Assembly: GCA_902786665.1 (NCBI GenBank)
Contig: CADADN010000002.1
Coordinates: 112,541 to 176,540, forward strand
Direction: 5' to 3'
DNA: 64,000 nt
Source of the DNA: an uncultured Prevotellaceae bacterium
GTDB lineage: Bacteria > Bacteroidota > Bacteroidia > Bacteroidales > Bacteroidaceae
Shown piece after piece: positions 49,364 to 56,154 of the stretch (its first letter is position 1; each line of letters starts with the position of its first letter). Made by a program: the position numbers and the translations under genes. The notes below the pieces were generated by a model that did not search any database, was not told the origin of the DNA, and worked only from the letters and a program-made list of their open reading frames with translations.

Positions 49364-52195
49364 CTATTCGTCGAATCTCCACACGGCGTGGAAGGTGTCT
49401 TTTCCTTCCAGCCAGGCGGGTTGTGCCGAGGGGCCGTTGAGGTCGGTGGTGTTCACTTTGTTGCGCACGGCGGGGATGACCTTGAACAGGGCGATGCCCG
49501 TTTCGGGGAGGGTGTAGAGGAGGTGGTCGCGGCCGTCGCGTGGCTGGTAGACGCCGACGTGGCTGCCGTCACTTGGCTGGAGCCCGATGCGCCCCTCCTT
49601 GGTGCCGATTTGCATCCACGTCACGTGGGAGAAATAGCCCTTGAACTCCGGGTATTCGAAGGACTCGCCGGGGACAGGGTCGTTGTAGTCGTTCTGCCAG
49701 AAGCCGTACTGCGGCCCCTCTATGCGGTTCTGCCACACGCGATAGGGACCGTCGCCCACCCATTTCTTCCAACTCACCTTTTCCTCGGGGTAGTCGAAAC
49801 AGAGGCCCAACAGGTCGGCGACACCGGTGAAATGGTATTCGGCATCCATCTCCACCGCGCCATCGTCGAGGAATGTCCATCTCACAAGGTCGAGAGAACC
49901 ATGGCGATAACCGACGGTGAGGGTGTTGCCTTCCAATGAAAAACCGTCGAACGCCCCTTGGTCGGCGTATAGGGTGTATTCCGTCTTTTTCTCAAACGCT
50001 TCCTTGTCATCGTGGTTGTAGAACTGGTCGAACGAGCGGTCGCTGCGCCGTGACACGACAAGGCGTGGACCATTGGTGAGGGAGAGAGGATGACTGCCTA
50101 CCGTCACGCCTGTCAACCGCCCGTCTTCCTTGGAGAAGGTGTAGGTGCGGTTGGCGGCACTCACCACGTAGCGTGAAGCATCCTCGCTGACGGTCACGGA
50201 AGAGCTTGCTGTGGTGTTTTGCTGCCTTTGGGGAACATTCTTGATGTCATCGGTGAAACGCCAGGTGAAGATTTCCTCGCCATGGGGGTCGGTGGCCTTC
50301 ACCTCCAACACCTCGGCGCCGGAGGGGCGGTCGGGTAGGGGCATGGTGGTATGCCGGCCGGGTGGGAGGTCGGGCGACTTCATCACTCCCTTGCCTATCT
50401 CCTTCTCCTTGTCGCCGCCAAAAGGCGGCATCGCCAACCAGCGGTAGGTGAAATGACAATCCTTCAGGTTGGTGAAGTCGTAATGGTTCTCCACTGCCAA
50501 CACATCGTCAATCATTGACAGTTGGACGGGGCTCCACACTTGTTTGATGGTGTAGTAGGAACCTTCGCGCTCCAGATGCGGTCCCACGATGCCGTCGGCA
50601 CCGAAGTTGCCCATGCAGTCGATGATGCCGTCCTGGTCGGTGCGCACCACGCCCTCGTCGGCGAGGTCCCAGAGGAAGCCGCCGGCGCAACGCGGGTTGG
50701 ACATCATCAGTCGCCAATAGTCGGCGAGGCCGGCGCCATGGCCGCCGTCGTAGAGGCCATGTAGGAACTCCGTGGGCATGAAGATTTCTTTCTGCCGCAT
50801 GTATTCCGCTGTCTCGCCATAGGAGCGGTAGTGCTTCGTCTCAAACCCGTTGCGGTTGGCCCAGGGGTAGAGCACCACGCGCTTCTGGGGGTCCAATGCA
50901 GTGAAGACGGGCTCCAGTTCGTAGTTGAAACCGCCTTCGTTGCCGTTGCTCCAGAAGACCACGGAGGGGTGGTTGACGTCGCGGGTCACCATCTCCTCCA
51001 CCAGTTGGGTGCCAACCACCGTCTCGTGAGCCCAGTGCCAGCCGCTCAACTCATTGACGACATAGAGGCCTAATGAGTCGCACGCCTCGAGAAACTCCGG
51101 GTCGGCGGGGTAGTGGGAGAGGCGCACGGCGTTCATGTTCATACTCTTGATGAGTCTGACGTCCTCGATGTTCTTCACCTTCGACAGGGTGCGGCCGCTC
51201 TCGGGACGGAAGGAATGGCGGTTGACACCCTTGAAAATCACCTTGCTGCCGTTGATGTAGACACCGTCGCTTTCGCGGTATTCGATGGTGCGGAAGCCGA
51301 ATCGCTCGCGCTCCACGTGCAGCACTTTGCCGTTGCTGTCGCGAAGGGTGAAGATGGCGGTGTAGAGATGGGGAGTCTCCGCCGTCCACAGGTGTGGGGC
51401 GTTGACTTGGAAGTCGGCTTTGTGGTGGTCGGAAGTGCCTGCGGCCTCGCCCTTGCTCACCACCTTGCCGTGGTCGTCTACAATCTCTACGTCCACCTTG
51501 CTGCCGGGGATGGCACGGTTGAGGAAGACGTCAGCCTGGAAGCGACCGTCCATGCCGGCGTTTACCGCCACGCGGCGGATGTTGAGGGGCGGCTTGCTCA
51601 CCACGAAGACAGGACGGATGATGCCGCCGAAGTTCCAATAGTCGGCGCGGCGCTCGGCCATGTTCACCTGCGTGTTCGCACTCTCCTTGCTCACCTCCAC
51701 CTCCAGACGGTTGCTTTTCTTCCCGTAGAAGATGCGGTCGGAAACGTCGAGCATGAAACGGGAGAACCCACCTTGGTGACTGCCGCCCTTGCGGCCGTTG
51801 ATGGTCACGGTGGCGTCGGTCATTGCCGCCTCGAAGACGAGGAAGGTCTGCCTGCCCGCCCACGACGCGGGGAGGGTGAACTCATGTTTGTAGCGACCTT
51901 TCTCGTCGGCGATTCCTTCGGGTGTCGCCTTGCCGTAGAAGCGCATGCCGTATTGATAGGTGCCGAAGCCCTGCAACTCCCAGCAAGAGGGTACACCGAT
52001 TTTTGTCCATCTGCCGGCATTGCGTCCGTCGGTGCAGAAGAAATCCCATTCCACCATGTCGTCGCAGCCTGTGCCGCTAAGGTATTGACGGTGGGTCTCC
52101 ACGTCGCTGCCCTGGGCGTGCAGAGCGAGGGTGCCAAACAGCACCATGGCCATTGTCGCCAATGCCAGGATTGATGTGTGGGTTGGTGTTTTCAT
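49364..52195 (-). CDS. Beta-galactosidase-like glycoside hydrolase, GH2
   Basis: 943 residues with a signal peptide (HTSILALATMAMVLFGTLALHAQ). The GH2 order is clear: sugar-binding jelly roll (VPSCWELQGFGTYQYGMRFYG, YKHEFTLPASWAGRQTFLVFEAAMTDATVTINGRKGGSHQGGFS), Ig-like domain (ETPHLYTAIFTLRDSNGKVLH), and catalytic barrel with GVNRHSFRPESGRTLSK, acid/base Glu in VVFWSNGNEGGFNYELEPVF and nucleophile Glu in FMPTEFLHGLYDGGHGAGLADYW. The C-terminal part is a bgaS/small-chain-like beta sandwich. It should cleave galactosides, such as galactan side chains of pectin, in the periplasm. Beta-glucuronidase or another GH2 activity cannot be excluded. Confidence 0.9.
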   Translation of the reverse strand: MKTPTHTSILALATMAMVLFGTLALHAQGSDVETHRQYLSGTGCDDMVEWDFFCTDGRNAGRWTKIGVPSCWELQGFGTYQYGMRFYGKATPEGIADEKGRYKHEFTLPASWAGRQTFLVFEAAMTDATVTINGRKGGSHQGGFSRFMLDVSDRIFYGKKSNRLEVEVSKESANTQVNMAERRADYWNFGGIIRPVFVVSKPPLNIRRVAVNAGMDGRFQADVFLNRAIPGSKVDVEIVDDHGKVVSKGEAAGTSDHHKADFQVNAPHLWTAETPHLYTAIFTLRDSNGKVLHVERERFGFRTIEYRESDGVYINGSKVIFKGVNRHSFRPESGRTLSKVKNIEDVRLIKSMNMNAVRLSHYPADPEFLEACDSLGLYVVNELSGWHWAHETVVGTQLVEEMVTRDVNHPSVVFWSNGNEGGFNYELEPVFTALDPQKRVVLYPWANRNGFETKHYRSYGETAEYMRQKEIFMPTEFLHGLYDGGHGAGLADYWRLMMSNPRCAGGFLWDLADEGVVRTDQDGIIDCMGNFGADGIVGPHLEREGSYYTIKQVWSPVQLSMIDDVLAVENHYDFTNLKDCHFTYRWLAMPPFGGDKEKEIGKGVMKSPDLPPGRHTTMPLPDRPSGAEVLEVKATDPHGEEIFTWRFTDDIKNVPQRQQNTTASSSVTVSEDASRYVVSAANRTYTFSKEDGRLTGVTVGSHPLSLTNGPRLVVSRRSDRSFDQFYNHDDKEAFEKKTEYTLYADQGAFDGFSLEGNTLTVGYRHGSLDLVRWTFLDDGAVEMDAEYHFTGVADLLGLCFDYPEEKVSWKKWVGDGPYRVWQNRIEGPQYGFWQNDYNDPVPGESFEYPEFKGYFSHVTWMQIGTKEGRIGLQPSDGSHVGVYQPRDGRDHLLYTLPETGIALFKVIPAVRNKVNTTDLNGPSAQPAWLEGKDTFHAVWRFDE

Positions 52196-52290
52196 ATCTC
52201 TTGGGTTTTTTGTTATTCAAATGAGTGGTGTTGATGCGGGTGTCCCGATGCTTTTTCACAACAATTCTTACCCTTGTTGCCATTCTGATG

Positions 52291-52298
52291 CAAATATA
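52291..52298 (-). promoter_or_regulatory. -7 element of the GH2 gene
   Basis: On the minus strand TATATTTG followed by C, perfect TAnnTTTG, 95 nt before the start codon. No -33 TTTG at the expected distance, which fits an activator-dependent promoter. Confidence 0.5.
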
Positions 52299-52671
52299 AA
52301 GAAAAAAAATAAATGTGATACTAAAAGTGGCGGTTTTATTTTAAGATAACAGAACAGGGACGCACCTTGGTGCGCCCCTGTCTTTAGCTTACTTTTTACG
52401 GTTGTGCCATTCAGCAGTCACTGCTGATGATGCCTTCCTGGCATCTATTTTACAGTCTTTGTGTTGGTGAGAGAGTTAATTATCTATCTATGAAACAGTT
52501 TTTTCTTATTCTGCTGCAAAGATAATACCCTTTTCAATACCAGCAAAGGGGAGATTCCTATTAAGGGAGGGATTTTCCCTATTTTGTGGTAGGGAAATTC
52601 CCCCTTGGCAACAAAAACGATATGTCCAATGGAGCCAAGAACGCCAGACTCACACGAAGCATCTAAGCATA

Positions 52672-52712
52672 CAAAAATCGCCAGGTCTTGAATTTCAAGC
52701 ACTTGGCGATTT
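52672..52712 (-). terminator. Terminator of the minus-strand tRNA-like transcript
   Basis: AATCGCCA (52676-52683) pairs with TGGCGATT (52704-52711), with further pairing CTTG/CAAG inside. On the minus strand a TTTTTG run follows. Confidence 0.65.
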
Positions 52713-52714
52713 GC

Positions 52715-52794
52715 TGGTTGGGATGATGGGGGTTGAATCCATATGCGACCAATTACTCTTTCTACTCCTTATAAGGGAGAGGAGATACATCCCA
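52715..52794 (-). other. tRNA-like sequence ending in CCA, degenerate
   Basis: On the minus strand TGGGATG (52788-52794) can pair perfectly with CATCCCA (52719-52725), followed by ACCA. The 17 nt before the 3' acceptor strand fold as a T arm with loop TTCAACC (four paired bases and an A-C mismatch). A CTCC-CTTATAA-GGAG stem-loop lies inside. A D arm cannot be formed and the interior is too long, so this is a pseudo-tRNA or a tRNA-like element rather than a working tRNA. Confidence 0.35.
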
Positions 52795-52878
52795 ATGAAA
52801 GGTGGACGGGCGATGGACTATCGCGATGGCGTCCTTATTTGAAAAAAGGCAAGGCAACAGGCGAAAAGACACTTTTTT

Positions 52879-52907
52879 CGATGCTCTACCTACTGAGCTA
52901 CGCGGTC
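52879..52907 (-). other. tRNA 5' half (acceptor strand, D arm, start of anticodon stem)
   Basis: On the minus strand: GACCGCG (7-nt acceptor strand, 52901-52907), TA, then D arm GCTC-AGTAGGTA-GAGC (52883-52898), A, and TCG, the first three bases of an anticodon stem. After that the sequence leaves the tRNA pattern (A6, then GTGTC). The matching 3' half is not after it but before it in the direction of transcription, at 52935-52978. Confidence 0.55.
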
Positions 52908-52934
52908 AATGTGAATATGCTGATTGCATGGCTT

Positions 52935-52978
52935 CAACCACGGTTGGACTCGAACCAACGACCCTCGGCTTGATAGGC
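52935..52978 (-). other. tRNA 3' half (anticodon loop, variable loop, T arm, acceptor strand)
   Basis: On the minus strand: GC, loop CTATCAA, stem GCCGA (52965-52969), variable loop GGGTC (52960-52964), T arm GTTGG-TTCGAGT-CCAAC (52943-52959) and acceptor strand CGTGGTT (52936-52942), then G. The acceptor strand pairs with GACCGCG of the 5' half (five Watson-Crick and two G-U pairs). Joining the halves restores a five-base-pair TCGGC/GCCGA anticodon stem. The loop would give anticodon AUC, which is unusual. Confidence 0.55.
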
Positions 52979-53055
52979 GAAGTAAGTCTCATCTACGGCA
53001 CTTGTCTGTTTTTTATTTCATCAGTTCAAAGACCGCTTTTGTCTTTTTCTAGGTG

Positions 53056-53063
53056 CAAAGGTA
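53056..53063 (-). promoter_or_regulatory. -7 element upstream of the tRNA-like region
   Basis: On the minus strand TACCTTTG followed by C, perfect TAnnTTTG. With the terminator at 52672 it defines a possible transcript of about 380 nt covering the tRNA-like parts. Confidence 0.45.
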
Positions 53064-53129
53064 TATGCACGCTCCGCAACCTATTTACGTAATTGGAAAA
53101 AATTTGAGAAAAAGTTGAAAAAAACTTCC

Positions 53130-53345
53130 TGAAAGCGAACATACGTCCTTTTACCTCCAGAAAGACAATTTTCAATCTTCAATCTTCAATTTTCAATCTT
53201 CAATCTTCAATCTTCAATCTTCAATCTTCAATCGTCCCTTTAACTCCTTAAAAGTGAACATATGTCCCTTTAACTCCTCTTTAACTTCCCTTTTAACTCC
53301 TCTTTAACTCCTGAAAGACAATCTCCCTTTTAACTCCTTGAAAGA
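53130..53345. repeat. Mixed repeat block: TTCAAT array flanked by CTTTTAACTCC units
   Basis: GCGAACATACGTCCTTTTA (about 53136), then a TTCAATCT/TTCAATTT array (53168-53232), then units GTGAACATATGTCCCTTTAA, CTTTAACTCC and CTTTTAACTCC up to 53340. It lies between the tRNA-like region and the 3' end of the AAA+ gene. Confidence 0.88.
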
Positions 53346-53406
53346 AAAAAACAAGCGTCCCTCGCAGTCGCAGACTGCGAGGGACGTAATTCTTGCCGAC
53401 ACATCA

Positions 53407-54723
53407 TCAGGCAGTCTTCCGCTCGACATACTCCTTGTCCACCACGATTTCCTGCTTGTCGAGAGTGAACATATCGTCTTCGAGAATCTTGAAGAGGGTG
53501 GATTTCAACCCTCTCACGCCGAGGTTCTTGCGTGAGGCATAGTCGGCGATGGCTTCTGCTCCATCATCGGTTACTTTGAAGCCGATGCCGCGGAGGTTGA
53601 AGTAATCTTCGAAATATCCCACGGGCGACTCCTTGGAATCACGGAGGATGTTTGCCATGCCGTCCTTGCTGATGGGGCAGACATAGGCGTACTGTGTGAT
53701 TCGTCCGGCAATCTCGGCGCGGTTGAAATATTCGACGAAGTCATTCTCCTGCACATAGCGGTGGTAGTCGCCCTCCACCTTCTCGCCTTTTTCTTTCCCA
53801 AAGCCGATGGAGCGGGTGTTGACACGCTTCTGCACGATGCTTTCGATGCCGCTGAAGACACCGGAGAAGATGAAGAGCATGCCGCCGGTGGAAACGCGCT
53901 CCCTGCTGTTGCCCCATGAACCAGTGGCAAACTGCACCGTGTTGTTGTCATCGATGATATTGAGTATCTCGTTGAGTATGCGCTCGTTGTAATAACCAGC
54001 TTCGAAAAGCTTGTCGAACTCGTCGAAGAAGATGACGGAGTCCTCCATCCCGTTCACGCTGTTGCCGTTGGCGGCGTAGAGCTCGGTGAACACGGCGGTG
54101 ACTGTTTGTCCCACGATGCCCTCCTGCACGAGGGAGTTGCAGTTGACGACGCCAAGCTTGAAGCCGAAAAGCTTGGCAAGCGTCTGGGGGCCGAAGGTCT
54201 TGCCCACGCCAGAGGGTCCATAGGCAAGGAGGCTGGGGCGGGGCATCCTCTTCCCCTTCCCTCTCGACCTCATGACATGCATGTAGAAGCAGAGCGAGAG
54301 TTTGCGGGAATATTCATCCTGTCCGATGAGATATTGGTTGAGCTTTTGGGAGATGGCCATGGGGGTGATGTATTTCTCAGCCAAGTCCATGAAATCCATT
54401 TTCGTGCCTTTAATAATCTCCATGATGTCATCGATGGTGAGGGGGGCAATCTCTTGGTTCCAGTTCTCAAGGTGGTCCTTCACATATTCTATTACGTTGT
54501 TGGTGTCGGAAGCTTCACGGACAAACTCCTTGCGACTTTCATTGAGTTTGCGAAGGAAAGTCCATTTCTCACCGAGCTTGAGTTCGGCGACGCTGTTGTA
54601 GGCATGCTTGACCACCTTGAAATCCATCAAGGGGTTGAGCAGCAGCATGTGCCGGATCTTCACAGTCAACTCTTGTTCTTCGTTTGCGATGTTACGGGCC
54701 GGGAGATTGTTGTTATCTTTCAT
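53407..54723 (-). CDS. ClpX-like AAA+ unfoldase lacking the zinc-binding domain
   Basis: 438 residues. Residues 1-125 are an unfamiliar alpha-helical domain. They replace the ClpX zinc finger, as no CxxC motif is present. The AAA+ module follows the ClpX order: YLIGQDEYSRKLSLCFYMHV, Walker A GPSGVGKT (169-176), pore loop GIVG (202-205; ClpX has GYVG), Walker B VIFFDEFDKL (D234/E235), IGFG loop (306-309) and a small domain with LGVRGLKS (sensor 2). In ClpX the IGF loop docks onto ClpP, so this protein may feed ClpP with a different substrate set. It is a single gene with no clp genes adjacent. It is not the housekeeping ClpX, judging by the N-terminus. Confidence 0.85.
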   Translation of the reverse strand: MKDNNNLPARNIANEEQELTVKIRHMLLLNPLMDFKVVKHAYNSVAELKLGEKWTFLRKLNESRKEFVREASDTNNVIEYVKDHLENWNQEIAPLTIDDIMEIIKGTKMDFMDLAEKYITPMAISQKLNQYLIGQDEYSRKLSLCFYMHVMRSRGKGKRMPRPSLLAYGPSGVGKTFGPQTLAKLFGFKLGVVNCNSLVQEGIVGQTVTAVFTELYAANGNSVNGMEDSVIFFDEFDKLFEAGYYNERILNEILNIIDDNNTVQFATGSWGNSRERVSTGGMLFIFSGVFSGIESIVQKRVNTRSIGFGKEKGEKVEGDYHRYVQENDFVEYFNRAEIAGRITQYAYVCPISKDGMANILRDSKESPVGYFEDYFNLRGIGFKVTDDGAEAIADYASRKNLGVRGLKSTLFKILEDDMFTLDKQEIVVDKEYVERKTA

Positions 54724-54828
54724 CGTTGAGATGTTTTCTTTTTTTATATTTTCTCATATCGTCTGACAGGTCAGACTCTTGAATGCCTTTGACAGGTGTG
54801 AAGCGTATGACGGATTTTATAAGAGGCT

Positions 54829-54912
54829 TTTCCTAGGAGGCTTATAAGACTTATAAGATATATAGAGCTTATAAGACTTAAAGCTCTAGGTTATTCTAGG
54901 GATGTTCTAGTT
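54829..54912. repeat. TAGGA/CTTATAAGA repeat upstream of the AAA+ gene
   Basis: CCTAGGAGGCTTATAAGAC, CTTATAAGATATA, GCTTATAAGAC, then CTCTAGG, TTCTAGGG and TTCTAG: a degenerate member of the TAGGA family. Confidence 0.7.
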
Positions 54913-55366
54913 TTTTTTAAGAGGTCTGTTTCAACAGACATGATTGCGACACGCAAGGTGTCTTTACACATAGAGGCTTCTTTTTCCATAACGTGGCAGG
55001 ACACGTTTTCCTTTTTGCCCGGTCTCAAACTCAGCAACATGATTGCAGTTGGCAGCTGGATGTCGGCGTATGGATGCCGGTATATAGATGATGTGTCAGC
55101 ATGTCAAAGAACCCGATGTGGTGCTTTCCGCTCTCGCCTCAGAGCCTGTTCGAAAGGCGTAGCAAAAGGTGCCACTGCATCACTTCAAGGGATATTGTGC
55201 CCTCTTTTCCGTGATTTCCGCTGCAAAGGTAGGAGTGATGTACGCAAGTTTTTTGCGCAGGTGTAAAAAAATGCAGAAAAAATGCAATCAGTGGTTCCAC
55301 CTGGCCATTTTTGGTGTAATTGCTGTTTGAACTTGTCCTTTCTCCCGATGGAAATGGCCCATCGTG

Positions 55367-55427
55367 AAAATGGACAAAAAAGGACATGAAATGATGGTGA
55401 CGAATCTAAAGGAAAGCACTATTTTTG
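55367..55427 (+). promoter_or_regulatory. GGACA operator and -7 box, upstream copy (no gene follows)
   Basis: A 20-nt AAAATGGACAAAAAAGGACA (55367-55386) contains two GGACA half-sites 11 nt apart. Exactly 33 nt after it comes TATTTTTG (55420-55427) followed by C. The copy at 56024 is identical in its 20 nt and in this spacing. Confidence 0.65.
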
Positions 55428-55567
55428 CATAATGTAACATAAAGTCCAGCTCACAACAAGCAAGCAGTCTTTGAAACAACCTCTACTTCTCTGTAAGGAT
55501 AGGCAGCATCTTGGGAGTCAAACCAAAAATACTTCGTGTTTTATTTTGTATTCTCTTTAAAATGCAT

Positions 55568-55662
55568 TATCTTTGCCCATTCAAGCGGAGATAGGCTGCG
55601 CCTCAACAATAAAAACAAAAAAACTTTTTGTTTTGTATTGTTTTCGGTTTGCACAATCTTTG
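55568..55662 (+). promoter_or_regulatory. Promoter-like segment with hairpin
   Basis: TATCTTTG (55568-55575) followed by C, then GGAGATAGGCTGCGCCTC, a nearly perfect inverted repeat (55605-55621 with 55625-55642, A/T-rich), and AATCTTTG (55655-55662). Two promoter-like boxes bracket a hairpin without any gene, so a short RNA is possible. Confidence 0.35.
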
Positions 55663-56023
55663 CCCTTTGTCTTCGGAACCTTCCGTTGGCAGACATTGAG
55701 AAGAGCTGTTGAGCTTCACCAGTCAGAGAATCTGCAAAATTCAAAGTAACAAGGTGAAAGGCTGAAGGCTGCTTCTCCCGTGGTGTATATTGGTGAACCA
55801 TTCCCCCTGGTTGGAGGAATGGGTTTCATAGATATATGACATTGGGTGTGAGCTGGTTTCATTCTTTATGTTACGGGTATTGCAGAACCTTCTGACGGAG
55901 AACGGAAGAAGGCTCACACCTTTTTGTGCCTCTGCCAATGATGGTATGTAAAATGAAAAAGTTGAACGACCTAACCCAGAAACCATCAAGCGGCCTTGCC
56001 ATTGACCATCATTCTTTGGTGCT

Positions 56024-56084
56024 AAAATGGACAAAAAAGGACAATTTTTGATAAGGGTGGAATGACGAAAAATGTTTTTCTTTG
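56024..56084 (+). promoter_or_regulatory. GGACA operator and -7 box of the surface-protein operon
   Basis: AAAATGGACAAAAAAGGACA (56024-56043), then 33 nt, then TTTCTTTG (56077-56084; one mismatch to TAnnTTTG) followed by C. The ATG of the BspA-like gene is 70 nt downstream. The site lies where an activator would contact polymerase bound at the -33 region. Confidence 0.6.
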
Positions 56085-56154
56085 CAATATGATATGACTT
56101 GAGACAAAAGAGCTTACTGAAGCGATATTACTAATCTTATTTAACCATACCGTT

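Larger units (their letters stand above)
54724..56154. other. Long gene-free region with promoter-like modules
   Basis: 1.4 kb with no convincing coding sequence. It contains TAGGA-type repeats (54829-54912), two copies of a GGACA operator plus -7 box (55367-55427 and 56024-56084), a further promoter-like and hairpin segment (55568-55662), and otherwise unremarkable sequence. It may hold a small RNA or the remains of a lost surface-protein gene. Confidence 0.6.

Noticed and set aside
52672-53063. tmRNA (ssrA), one- or two-piece
   Set aside because: The length suits, but a canonical D arm (GCTC-AGTAGGTA-GAGC) is present, which tmRNA lacks, and no tag reading frame ending in Ala-Ala was found.
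52743-53092. Open frames translating to RLDSNQRPSA and VGLEPTTLGL
   Set aside because: Such peptides are the usual false translation of tRNA T-arm sequence; the region is tRNA-like, not coding.
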